DNA of 64,000 nucleotides. It comes from Roseiarcus sp036489975. GTDB taxonomy: Bacteria > Pseudomonadota > Alphaproteobacteria > Rhizobiales > Beijerinckiaceae. The translations under genes and the position numbers were made by a program. Where the stretch lies: contig DASXES010000049.1 of the NCBI GenBank assembly GCA_036489975.1, forward strand, positions 67,438-131,437, in the 5' to 3' direction. Below the pieces are notes generated by a model, which did not search any database, had not been told where the DNA came from, and saw nothing but the letters and a program-made list of their open reading frames with translations. Shown in pieces: positions 47,171 through 55,740 of this stretch. Within the stretch, counting starts at the first letter, position 1. Every line of letters begins with the position of its first letter.

Positions 47171-47740
47171 ATGAACGACACCATCGACATCCTCAAACGC
47201 CGCAGATCCGTTCCGCCGCCGATGATGACAGGGCCGGCGCCAAATCCAGACGAGCTTGCGACAATCCTGACCGTGGCCTCGCGCGTGCCGGACCATGGCA
47301 AGCTCGCGCCCTGGCGGTTCATCGTCTTCTCTGGCCAAGCGCGAGAGCGCGCAAGCGCGCTTGCGCTGAAGATCCGGCTCGCCGACAGTCCTGACCTGGA
47401 CGAGGCCGCCCGTGCCGAGGAGCAGCGGCGCTTTGTTCGCGCGCCGCTGGTCATTGCGGTCGTCTCGCGGGCTGCGCCGCATCACAAGATTCCGGAATGG
47501 GAGCAGGTCTTGTCCGCGGGCGCGGTCTGCATGAACATGATCGTCGCTGCGCGCGCGACCGGTTTCTCGGCGACCTGGCTTACTGAATGGATGGCCTATG
47601 ATGGTCACTTTCGCGCGGCGATTGGTCTTGCGGACCATGAGCGCGTCGCCGGCTTCATTCACGTCGGCCGGACCACGGCGGCGATCGAGGATCGCCCGCG
47701 CCCGCCGCTCGCGCAGATTGTGACCAACTTTCCGGAGTGA
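47171..47740 (+). CDS. nitroreductase family protein
   Basis: This is a 189-residue FMN-dependent oxidoreductase. Recognisable parts are LKRRRSVPPPMMTGPAPNPD, VPDHGKLAPWRFIVFSGQAR and GAVCMNMIVAARATGFSATW. ATG 47171 (MNDTIDIL) is preferred over 47132. A flavin reductase gene follows after 12 bases, which suggests a shared flavin or oxygenase function. Confidence 0.88.
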   Translation: MNDTIDILKRRRSVPPPMMTGPAPNPDELATILTVASRVPDHGKLAPWRFIVFSGQARERASALALKIRLADSPDLDEAARAEEQRRFVRAPLVIAVVSRAAPHHKIPEWEQVLSAGAVCMNMIVAARATGFSATWLTEWMAYDGHFRAAIGLADHERVAGFIHVGRTTAAIEDRPRPPLAQIVTNFPE

Positions 47741-47752
47741 GGCTTAAGGCCG

Positions 47753-48370
47753 ATGTTCTATGCGACCGCGGAGCGGGACAAGACGAAGCTGCCGCACGAC
47801 CCGTTCAAGGCGATCGTCGCGCCGCGTCCGATCGGATGGATCTCGACCCGCGCGCTCGACGGGCGGATCAATCTCGCGCCCTACAGCTTCTTCAACGGCT
47901 TCTTGACCGCGCCTCCGATCGTGGGCTTTTCCAGCGAAGGCTGGAAGGACTCGGCGTCCTTCGCCAGGGAGAGCGGCGAGTTTGTCGCCAACCTCGCCAC
48001 GCACGAACTGCGCGGCCCGATGAATGAAACCTCGGCGCCGTTCGCGCGCGGCGACAACGAATTCGCCCGCGCGGGGCTGACCATGGCCGAATGCCGCCTC
48101 ATCGCCGCGCCCCGCGTCGCCGAGAGCCCGGCGGCCCTCGAGTGCAAGGTGGTCGACGTCGTCGAGATCCGCTCGCTAAGCGGCGCCTTGAGCGGGGCCG
48201 TGCTCACGCTTGGCGAGGTCGTCGGCTTTCATATCGACGAGCGATTTCTGCTCGACGGCCGCTTCGACACCACCGGCGCGCGCCCGCTCGCGCGCTGCGG
48301 CTACCAGGATTATGCGGCGGTCGAGAAAGTCTTCGCCATGGCGCGGCCCAAGGGCGGCGGCGACATTTGA
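47753..48370 (+). CDS. flavin reductase family protein
   Basis: This is a 205-residue FMN-binding split-barrel reductase. Family residues lie in HDPFKAIVAPRPIGWISTRA, NLAPYSFFNGFLTAPPIVGF and FVANLATHELRGPMNETSAP. It is encoded next to the nitroreductase and could supply reduced flavin. It converges with the ABC ATPase gene. Confidence 0.88.
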   Translation: MFYATAERDKTKLPHDPFKAIVAPRPIGWISTRALDGRINLAPYSFFNGFLTAPPIVGFSSEGWKDSASFARESGEFVANLATHELRGPMNETSAPFARGDNEFARAGLTMAECRLIAAPRVAESPAALECKVVDVVEIRSLSGALSGAVLTLGEVVGFHIDERFLLDGRFDTTGARPLARCGYQDYAAVEKVFAMARPKGGGDI

Positions 48371-48383
48371 CCCGCGCTTTCGG

Positions 48384-49193
48384 TCAAGCAGCCGGCGCCG
48401 CGGCGCCTCCGCCGTGGAGCTCGTGCTCGAGGACGCTGAGCCCTTTGCCGCCAGCCATGTGGAACATCAGGTTTTCCAGCGTAAGCTCGGCGCGAGGCGC
48501 GTCTAGCTCCACCTCGCCGCGCGCCAGCACCATGAAGTGGTCGCCGACGAGATAGGCGTGGTGCGGGTTGTGGGTGATGAAGATGACGCCGATTCCCTGC
48601 TCCCGCGCCGCCTGCGCGATGTAGCGCAGCACGAGACCCGACTGGGCCACGCCGAGCGCCGCGGTCGGCTCATCGAGGATCAACACGCGGGCGCCGAAAT
48701 GGACGGCGCGGGCGATCGCGACCACCTGGCGCTGGCCGCCCGACAGCGTGCCAACCGGTTGCTCGAGGTTTTCGAGATTGATCCCCATCCGCTGCAACTC
48801 GTCCCTCGTCTGCGCCAGCATCGTGCCGGTGTCGAGGCGGCGGAGGAGGCCATTCCCCCTGACCAGCTCCGACCCGAGGAAGAAATTGCGCCACACGGGC
48901 AGAAGCGGGACCAGAGCGAGCGTCTGGTAGACAGCCGCGATGCCGAGGTTGAGCGCCTCGCGCGGCGACGAAAACCGCCGGGGCTCGCCGTCCACCAGAT
49001 ATTCGCCCGCGTCATGCGGGAACAGCCCGGCGATGATCGAGATCAGCGTCGACTTGCCGGCTCCATTGTCTCCGAGAATGCAGGTGACTTCACCTTGCCG
49101 CACCGTCAGGTTCACGCCTCGCAATGCGTTGATGGCGCCGTAGTTCTTGCCGATGTTCTTGAACTGAATGATCGGCGTTTCCGAGCGGGCCAT
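48384..49193 (-). CDS. sugar-type ABC transporter ATP-binding protein
   Basis: This is an ATPase of 269 residues with a single nucleotide-binding domain. It shows Walker A GDNGAGKST, a Q-loop (GIAAVYQTLALVPLLPVWRN), signature LSGGQRQVVAIARAV and Walker B VLILDEPTAALG. Only one domain is present, as in FrcA, while most sugar ATPases of this class (RbsA, XylG) have two. It directly follows the permease gene with no gap. Confidence 0.9.
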   Translation of the reverse strand: MARSETPIIQFKNIGKNYGAINALRGVNLTVRQGEVTCILGDNGAGKSTLISIIAGLFPHDAGEYLVDGEPRRFSSPREALNLGIAAVYQTLALVPLLPVWRNFFLGSELVRGNGLLRRLDTGTMLAQTRDELQRMGINLENLEQPVGTLSGGQRQVVAIARAVHFGARVLILDEPTAALGVAQSGLVLRYIAQAAREQGIGVIFITHNPHHAYLVGDHFMVLARGEVELDAPRAELTLENLMFHMAGGKGLSVLEHELHGGGAAAPAA

Positions 49194-50246
49194 CTACTTC
49201 CCCCTTGTTGCGCGCATCCGGATCCAGGTGTTGACCACGGTGGCGAGCAGCAGCATTGCGCCGACGAAGAACTGGAACCAGTCCGGGTCCCAGTCGGCGT
49301 AGATCACGCCCTCGGTGGTCATGCCGAAGATGAAGGCGCCGAGCCCTGACCCCACGGCGGACCCGTAGCCGCCGGTGAGCAGGCAGCCGCCGACCACCGA
49401 GGCCGCGATATAGAGGAGTTCGTTGCCGATGCCCGCGCCCGACTGCACCGTGTCATAGGCGAAGAGCAGGTGCATCGCCAGAAACCAGCAGCTGAAGCCG
49501 ACCAGCATGAAGAGCCCGATCTTCACCCGGTTCACCGGCACGCCCACGGCGCGGGCGCTGTCCCCCTGGCCGCCGACGGCGAAAATCCAGTTGCCGGTCC
49601 TGGTGCGCAGAAGCACCCAGGTGGCGAGCCCGACGAAGATCAGCCAGTAGACAATGGCGATGCTGATCTGCGCCCCGCCGACCATCACGTCGGAGGCGAA
49701 AATCGCCTGGAGCGTATTGAAGCCCGCCATCCCGCTGATGTCCTCGGTCGCCACATTGCCGGTGATCAGCTTGGTGATGGCGATGTTGAGACCCTGAAGC
49801 ATCAGGAAGGTGCCGAGGGTGACGAGGAAGCTGTGCAGCTTGGTCCGGATCAGCAGAAACCCGTTCAAGGCGCCGATCCCGAGCGAAAAGAACAGCGCGA
49901 AGACGACCCCGGCCCACAGGCTGCCGGTGACCTGGGTGGCGAACATCGAGGCGGCGAGCGAGGAGGTCGTCACCGCGACGCCGGCCGAAAGGTCGAACTC
50001 CCCGCCGATCATCAGGAGCGCCACGGCGACCGCCGGAATCCCGATGGTCGCGGACTGATAGAGGATCGTGGTGAAGGCGGCGAATTGCCGGAAGGGAGGG
50101 GCGATCACCCAGAAGAAGACGAAGACCAGGATCGCGCCGCCGAGGGCGCCCGCCTCGGGTCGGTTCAGGATGCGCCGCCACAGCGCCTGGGTTTGAACCT
50201 GCCGTCGCGGTTGCGCGAGGCTGACCGGCTCGCTGGTCGTGCTCAC
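49194..50246 (-). CDS. sugar-type ABC transporter permease
   Basis: This is a membrane permease of the RbsC/FrcC class with about 9 to 10 segments. It carries ALLMIGGEFDLSAGVAVTTS and GFNTLQAIFASDVMVG, and the coupling segment AVGGQGDSARAVGVPVNRVK. GTG 50246 has GGAGGA six bases upstream and is preferred; ATG 50276 in the same frame adds ten residues. It works with the ATPase and the periplasmic binding protein on either side. Confidence 0.9.
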   Translation of the reverse strand: MSTTSEPVSLAQPRRQVQTQALWRRILNRPEAGALGGAILVFVFFWVIAPPFRQFAAFTTILYQSATIGIPAVAVALLMIGGEFDLSAGVAVTTSSLAASMFATQVTGSLWAGVVFALFFSLGIGALNGFLLIRTKLHSFLVTLGTFLMLQGLNIAITKLITGNVATEDISGMAGFNTLQAIFASDVMVGGAQISIAIVYWLIFVGLATWVLLRTRTGNWIFAVGGQGDSARAVGVPVNRVKIGLFMLVGFSCWFLAMHLLFAYDTVQSGAGIGNELLYIAASVVGGCLLTGGYGSAVGSGLGAFIFGMTTEGVIYADWDPDWFQFFVGAMLLLATVVNTWIRMRATRGK

Positions 50247-50341
50247 CCGCTTCCTCCGCTTTGCCCCGCCGGCCATGTGGGCGCCCCTCTGGCCGGCGGT
50301 CGGTTCATTGATTAGCCGTCACGCCACGGCCGCTCGTCGAC

Positions 50342-51298
50342 TCAGCGCGTGCCGGCCTTGGCGTATTTGGCCACCGCGGCGGCGTTTTCCTTGGTCACGA
50401 AAAAGGGGCCGGTCAAAACCGGGCCGCCTCCGCCGACGGTGTCACCGTTGGTGAGGTAGAGCCAAATCATGTCGACCGCTTCGTAGCCCTCAACATAGGG
50501 CTGCTGGTCGACCGCCCACTCGATCTTGCCCTTCGCGATCAGGTCGATCGCCACCGGGCTCATGTCGAAGGTGCCGACCTTGGCCTTGGAACTGGACGCT
50601 GTGATCGCGTCGAGCACGACCGGCGCGAACGGGGCGCCGAGCGTGACGACATAGTCGATCGACGGGTCCTGCTGCAGCTTGGCCTGCATCCGGGCCTTGA
50701 CCGTCGGCATGTCGTAGCCGGTCACGTACAGGATCTCCATCTTGCCCTTGAACGTGTCCTTGATGCCGTCGCAGCGCGCTTCGAGCTGCACCGCGCCCTG
50801 CTGCTGGTCGAGGCAGACGACGTTCTTGGCGCCCTCATTGTTCAGTCTTTCGCCCACGACCTTGCCGGCCACGGTCTCGTCCTGTCCGGCGTAGCCGAGC
50901 AGGTCCTGGCTCTTCCACTGGTCAACGCCCGCGTTGAAGCCGACGATCGGAACGCCGGCTTTTTGCGCCGCCTTGACCGCGGGTGCCTCGGCGTCGGGGA
51001 AGGCCAGCGTCAGGGCGATTCCGTCGACATGCTGCTGAACGACATTGGAGATGAGCTGCGCTTCCTTGTTCGCCGTCGGGTCGGCGAGATAGATGAGCTT
51101 GATATTGTCCTTCTTGGCCGCGGCCTCGGCGCCCTTGCGGATGATGTCCCAGAACGTGTCGCCCGGCTGCGCGTGGGTGATCATGGCGACTGTCATCTGC
51201 TTTTCCGCGGCCCTCGCCTGGCCCGCGAAGAGCGCAGCCGAGCAGGCCAGGGCGGTGGCCGCAGCGAGGACGCTTGTCGTTCGGTTGAGATCGTTCAC
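50342..51298 (-). CDS. sugar-type ABC transporter substrate-binding protein
   Basis: This is a periplasmic binding protein (Peripla_BP_4 class), about 318 residues. It has a signal (SVLAAATALACSAALFAGQA) and mature start KQMTVAMITHAQPGDTFWDI. GTG 51298 has GGAGGA upstream; ATG 51313 is also open. Relatives bind ribose, xylose, fructose or inositol-type ligands, and the ligand is not decided. The B-C-A order matches frcBCA. Across the 324-base gap lie the MocD-like and MocE-like genes. Confidence 0.87.
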   Translation of the reverse strand: MNDLNRTTSVLAAATALACSAALFAGQARAAEKQMTVAMITHAQPGDTFWDIIRKGAEAAAKKDNIKLIYLADPTANKEAQLISNVVQQHVDGIALTLAFPDAEAPAVKAAQKAGVPIVGFNAGVDQWKSQDLLGYAGQDETVAGKVVGERLNNEGAKNVVCLDQQQGAVQLEARCDGIKDTFKGKMEILYVTGYDMPTVKARMQAKLQQDPSIDYVVTLGAPFAPVVLDAITASSSKAKVGTFDMSPVAIDLIAKGKIEWAVDQQPYVEGYEAVDMIWLYLTNGDTVGGGGPVLTGPFFVTKENAAAVAKYAKAGTR

Positions 51299-51622
51299 CA
51301 GTTTTCCTCCCATCAGTTTGCGCCCTTTGCGGCGTGGCTCCGCCGTCGCGGACCGCGCAGCCAAATCGTCCGGAACCGATCGCAAGATCAACGTGCGGGC
51401 CCTGGGCGGGCGTTGCCGATGCGTGTAACAAACATTCCAAAAAAAATCAATAGTAGAATAATAATTCCAAACGACCAGAAATCCGCCGAATCGGGCTGAA
51501 GGGCGCGCGCGAGGGGCGCCTCGCGGCCGTAAGACAGAAACTCGAAGCCGGACATTGAGCCGCTGATCGGTTGCCGGTAGGCTCCGGTTTGTCCACAAAG
51601 CGGCTTCTGGGAGAGGAAACCG
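51299..51622. promoter_or_regulatory. divergent promoter region of the ABC transporter and MocD-like gene
   Basis: There is no gene in these 324 bases. An AT-rich tract runs from 51424 to 51480. The 8-mer ATTCCAAA occurs at 51434 and again at 51464, 30 bases or about three helical turns apart, which fits a paired operator site. No regulator gene is adjacent. Confidence 0.4.
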
Positions 51623-52720
51623 ATGTCATCCGCGGTCACCCGAGACTACAGTCTCGTCGGTCCGGAGGCCGAAAAGGCCATCGCGGCCGGGCTCGCGTCG
51701 GCGAAATGGTACACCCCGCCCGTCACGCGCGCCGAACTTAAGGATCTGATGCGCCGCGAGGATGGGCCGGCGATCCGGGACACCCTGATCTGGTTCGCGG
51801 CGTTCATCGTGTCGGGCGGGTTCGGTTTTTATTTTTGGGGGACTTGGGCCGCGGTTCCCTTCTTCATTGTCTATGGCGTTCTCTACGGCTCTTCGACCGA
51901 CAGCCGCTGGCACGAGTGCGGTCACCGCACCGCCTTCAAGACGCAATGGATGAACGACGCGGTCTATCAGATCGCCTGTTTCATGATCATGCGCGAGCCC
52001 GAGATCTGGCGCTGGAGCCATACGCGCCACCACACGGATACGGTCATCGTTGGCCGCGATCCCGAGATCATCACGCCGCGTCCGCCGGACATCGTGTCGC
52101 TTCTGCTCAACATTTTCGCGCTCAAGAACACGGTGGTCTTTTTCCGCAAGGTGTTTCTGCATGCGACCGGCTGGCTGACGGAGGAAGAGGCGACGTTCGT
52201 GCCCGCGCGAGAGCGGCCGAAAGTTTACCGGACCGCGCGCATCTACCTTGCGATCTACGCCGCGGTGATCGCCGCCTGCGTCTATTTCCGCTCGATTCTG
52301 CCGGCGATGTATATCGGCCTCCCGACGCTCTACGGCGGGTGGTTCGCGCTCTATTGCGGGGTCACGCAGCATCTCGGGCTCGCCGAGGACGTCCTCGATC
52401 ACCGGCTGAATTCGCGCACGGTGCACATGAATCCGATCTTCCGGTTCCTCTACTGGAACATGAATTACCACGTCGAGCACCACATCTTTCCGACCGTTCC
52501 CTATCACGCGCTGCCCAGGCTGCATGAGGCGATCAAGGCCGATTGCCCACCGCCCTACCCGAGCTCCGTCGCCGCCTATCGCGAAATCATCCCGGCGCTG
52601 GCGCGCCAGCTCAAGGACCCGACCTATTTCGTGCGGCGCGAGCTGCCGTCCTCGGCGCAGCGCGGGCCTCTCGGCGCGGCAAAGGCAAAAGCGATGGTCG
52701 CAACGGGAGCGGCTGAATGA
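51623..52720 (+). CDS. membrane fatty-acid desaturase/hydroxylase-like protein (MocD-like)
   Basis: This is a 365-residue di-iron membrane enzyme. The histidine boxes are HECGH, HTRHH and HVEHH, in segments SRWHECGHRTAFKT, RWSHTRHHTDTVIV and NYHVEHHIFPTVPYHA. About four membrane segments lie between. It overlaps a Rieske ferredoxin gene by four bases. In Sinorhizobium the homologous pair MocD/MocE is tied to rhizopine catabolism, where it is linked to removal of the O-methyl group. The context with a sugar importer supports an oxygenase rather than a lipid desaturase, but this is inference. Confidence 0.88.
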   Translation: MSSAVTRDYSLVGPEAEKAIAAGLASAKWYTPPVTRAELKDLMRREDGPAIRDTLIWFAAFIVSGGFGFYFWGTWAAVPFFIVYGVLYGSSTDSRWHECGHRTAFKTQWMNDAVYQIACFMIMREPEIWRWSHTRHHTDTVIVGRDPEIITPRPPDIVSLLLNIFALKNTVVFFRKVFLHATGWLTEEEATFVPARERPKVYRTARIYLAIYAAVIAACVYFRSILPAMYIGLPTLYGGWFALYCGVTQHLGLAEDVLDHRLNSRTVHMNPIFRFLYWNMNYHVEHHIFPTVPYHALPRLHEAIKADCPPPYPSSVAAYREIIPALARQLKDPTYFVRRELPSSAQRGPLGAAKAKAMVATGAAE

Positions 52721-53034
52721 CCGAGGCCTGGATCGACGCGGGTCCCGCCGATCGCATCGCGGCCGAGGATGTCGCGCCCTTCGAGCACAATGGCCGGCAA
52801 TATGCGCTCTACCGCACGGCCGACAACCGCTATTTCGCCACCGCCGGCCTGTGCACGCACGAGGCGGTCGAGCTCGCCGACGGCTTCGTTCAGGGCACGA
52901 TCATCGAATGCCCGATGCATAACGGCCGGTTCGATTTCACCACCGGCGAAGCCAAGGGCGCGCCGGCCTGCGTCGATCTTGCGACCTATCCGGTGAAGGT
53001 CGAAGGGGGCCGGCTGCTCGTCAAGCTCGGCTGA
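52717..53034 (+). CDS. Rieske-type 2Fe-2S ferredoxin (MocE-like)
   Basis: This is a 105-residue Rieske protein. Cluster ligands are in AGLCTHEAVELADGFVQG and IIECPMHNGRFDF (C-T-H and C-P-M-H). It probably feeds electrons to the membrane oxygenase encoded directly upstream, whose stop overlaps its start. A reductase (MocF-like) is not present in the cluster. Confidence 0.93.
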   Translation: MTEAWIDAGPADRIAAEDVAPFEHNGRQYALYRTADNRYFATAGLCTHEAVELADGFVQGTIIECPMHNGRFDFTTGEAKGAPACVDLATYPVKVEGGRLLVKLG

Positions 53035-53094
53035 CCGCAACATGGGCGAGTCATTGCTACGGGCAGGCGCGGACTAGCCCAAGGAGGAAACGCG

Positions 53095-53853
53095 ATGAGA
53101 CTGTCGGGGGTAGCGGCGATCGTGACCGGAGGCGGTTCGGGACTGGGCCGCGCGACGGCGGAGGGGCTCGCCGCCAGGGGAGCGAAGGTCGCCGTGTTCG
53201 ACCTCAACGCGAGCGCGGCCGAGGAGGCGGCCAGGGCGATTGGCGGCCTCGCGCTCGCAGGCGACGTCGCAGACGAAGCGTCGGCGAGTGCGGCGATCGC
53301 CAAGGCCGCGGCGGCGCATGGGGCCGCGCGGGTGCTGATCAATTGCGCCGGGATCGGCACGCCCAAGCGTGTCCTTGGCCGCGACGGACCGCAGGCGCTG
53401 CCCGACTTCGAGAAGGTGATCCGCGTCAACCTGATCGGCACCTTCAACATGATCCGCCTCGCCGCGGCGGGGATGAGCGCGCTCGAGCCGATCGACGGCG
53501 AGCGCGGAGCGATCATTTCGACCGCCTCGGTCGCGGCCTATGACGGCCAGATCGGGCAGGCGGCCTATTCCGCCTCCAAGGGCGGGTTGGTGGCCATGAC
53601 CCTGCCCATCGCCCGCGAGTTCGCCCAGTTCGCCATCCGCGTCAACACGATCGCGCCCGGCATCTTCATGACGCCGATGTTGGCCGGCCTCCCCCAGCCC
53701 GCGCAGGACTCGCTCGGCGCCTCGGTGCCGTTTCCCGCCCGCCTCGGCCAGCCGGAGGAATACGCCGCACTCGCAATCCACATCCTGGAGAACGGCTACA
53801 TCAACGGCGAGACGATCCGCATCGACGGCGCGCTGCGCATGGCGGCCAAATAG
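53095..53853 (+). CDS. short-chain dehydrogenase (3-hydroxyacyl-CoA dehydrogenase type II-like)
   Basis: This is a 252-residue NAD-dependent SDR. The cofactor motif is VTGGGSGLGRATAEGLAARG, the NAG-type motif is LINCAGIGTPKR, and the catalytic Ser/Tyr/Lys are in ISTASVAAYDGQIGQAAYSA with SKGG. LPDFEKVIRVNLIGTFNMIR and ILENGYINGETIRIDGALRM resemble HSD17B10-like enzymes. AAGGAGG precedes the ATG. It lies 60 bases after the Rieske gene and may share the unit. Confidence 0.9.
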   Translation: MRLSGVAAIVTGGGSGLGRATAEGLAARGAKVAVFDLNASAAEEAARAIGGLALAGDVADEASASAAIAKAAAAHGAARVLINCAGIGTPKRVLGRDGPQALPDFEKVIRVNLIGTFNMIRLAAAGMSALEPIDGERGAIISTASVAAYDGQIGQAAYSASKGGLVAMTLPIAREFAQFAIRVNTIAPGIFMTPMLAGLPQPAQDSLGASVPFPARLGQPEEYAALAIHILENGYINGETIRIDGALRMAAK

Positions 53854-54344
53854 CGCGGGGCGCGATCCGGCCCGGCGCTAATACAACCTAAACGCGATCC
53901 AGCGCCCAATTAAATCCAGACAAATCCAAGCAAAAACCAGGCAAATCCAAACAAAAATGCTTGGATTTGTTTGGTGGAATCAAGCCTTTTCAAAGCGTTG
54001 CGCGGGGAAAAAACAAAAAAAATTTCTGCCCTCCCACCTCGCCTCAGGGTTGCGTTAGCCCCCTTCCCGCACACCCCCGTTCTACGCCTCGACCGCGTCT
54101 CATGAACCTGGTCCCCTCCTTTGATTCTCCTCAGCACAAATTGTAACACATCATTCTCTTTTTTAGCAAGACAGTTCGGGCTCTTATGGCGGTATCTGTT
54201 GGTCAGCCGCCTTGCGGGCGCGCCAAGCCCGCATTGCACGCGTGGAGGTCGCTAAATGGTCGCGGCGGCGCCCGGCGCGCTTTTCCAACGCCATTTTCCT
54301 GACTCCGATTGCGCGATAAGGCGCACGGAGTCAGGAGTAACAGC
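53854..54344. other. AT-rich intergenic island after the SDR gene
   Basis: These 491 bases hold the repeat at 53911-53974, poly-A/T runs at about 54008-54024 and a pyrimidine-rich stretch to 54130. On the minus strand, AAGGAGGGGA followed by ATG 54103 opens only a 19-codon frame, so it is not called. No RNA gene was recognised. Confidence 0.5.
53911..53974. repeat. tandem 10-mers with long inverted repeat
   Basis: Copies AAATCCAGAC (53912), AAATCCAAGC (53922) and AAATCCAAAC (53943) are spread with a degenerate copy between. A perfect 13-base inverted repeat links ACAAATCCAAGCA (53920-53932) to TGCTTGGATTTGT (53958-53970). A second stem, CCAAACAAA/TTTGTTTGG (53948-53956 and 53966-53974), competes with it. 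It might be a terminator, a recombination site or a mobile repeat. Confidence 0.7.
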
Positions 54345-55328
54345 ATGCAATGGCTCAAAAAGATTGCGGGCGCACTCATTTTTGCCTGGGCGGCAGCCCA
54401 AGAGGCAATGCCGATTAAGTTTCTCGATTGGATTGGAAGATTCTCGGTCGCGCGGGACGTTAGTCAATTTTTGCGCAAGTGGGCAATAATGCCCGCTACT
54501 CCCCTCTCAACTTTTATTTCCATCGGCCTCCTTGCGGTAGGGATATGCCTGTTGCTGCCATCTTCAATCTGGCGGTTAGCGAAGACGGAACTATTCACAC
54601 TGGTTAGCACAGCTCGAAGTAACGCAGCGAAGCGCAGCCAACCGGTCAAGGTAGACACGGTCTCCCGAACAAGTGTCCCATTGGCAAACGGGGGTCCCAA
54701 CACGTCGCCCCCCGGTCCGCATCTCGAAACTCCTACAGAGCCGTTGCCTAGCGTCACTGTATCCCCTCCGCTACCCCCTAACGCGACGTTTGCCTTTAAC
54801 GGTCGCGTATTTTTTGGTATCAAACATCACTATACGCGCGACGAAAATATTGAGTTTCGCGCCGCGCTTAGGGATGTATATGACTGCATTGCTCACAATT
54901 ACGCGCCAATAACTGCCACGTACGACGGCCCTATTGTACATTTTACGCGAAATTTTGTCTCAATGATTAGAGATAACGGCGCACATCGGACAAATGAGAT
55001 ACTATAAGAAATCGACAGTAAATTAATATATGGCAATATACAGCTAATGAAAATACTAGAAAAACGTCCATATTTTAGAAACGATCTACAGTATATTGTT
55101 CTGAACGTGCCAATTTACCCCGATCTACGCGGCGCCGTCCATGAATTGCAACAAGCGTTGAAAAGCGTCCCGGACAATTCAACACATAGTCTGATCGTTC
55201 TTTCTCTTGGAGATAAAGTAAAGAAAATAGAAATGGCTGCCAGCGCGCAAAATTCCTGGATTGGACAAGTTAATAGCAAAATAGATCTTTTTAGAGAAGA
55301 GTTGGAAACGCTTGCTACGCTCCAATAG
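54345..55328 (+). pseudogene. unknown AT-rich gene split by an in-frame ochre codon
   Basis: From ATG 54345 the frame codes for 220 residues with a membrane segment (TFISIGLLAVGICLLLPSSI), a Pro-rich linker and a soluble part, and stops at TAA 55005-55007. The same frame stays open across the stop for another 107 codons to 55328, including ATG 55047 (MKILEKRPYFRNDLQYIVLN). So it looks like one about 327-codon gene broken by a nonsense mutation, or two adjacent genes in one frame. Base composition is clearly lower in GC than the neighbours, suggesting transfer. I recognise no family. Confidence 0.55.
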
Positions 55329-55740
55329 TCTTAATGTACCTACAGATCTTCCAGTCTTACCCCTTCCATTTCTAAGGCCGCAAAACATCCCAACAGAAAG
55401 GTTGCGTCTCGGCGAACGGCCCGCTCGTCCGCTTTCCCTTCCGATGTCGCCGTGATCGAAACCGCGGGGCAAAGCAGAGTTATTGAAGCGAGCGGTGAGA
55501 GGTCTGTCGGCGCTGACAAAAACGGATTGGGCTCACGGGGCTGGTCCAGTATCGCCCGTTGGCGGCTAACGCGGCGCCAAGACACGCGAGCCGCGCCTTC
55601 GAGGCTCGCCCCGACCTCGAACAGTGTCTCGACCAACCTCCGCAAACCAGCGGATGTCCGGAGATCGGCGCCCCCCATGGCCCGTCAAACCCTAAACTGC
55701 TAGAGCGCGTTCCGAGCGCACGCGCCGGAGCCACGCCCTC
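55329..55740. other. intergenic region before the DUF4239-like gene
   Basis: I see no supported gene in these 412 bases. Open frames on both strands lack ribosome sites and recognisable motifs. The composition returns to high GC from about 55480. Confidence 0.4.

Noticed and set aside
54044..54103. A 19-codon minus-strand frame with a strong AAGGAGGGGA site
   Set aside because: The peptide is very short and Arg/Gly-rich; the ribosome site may be chance in a pyrimidine-rich tract.
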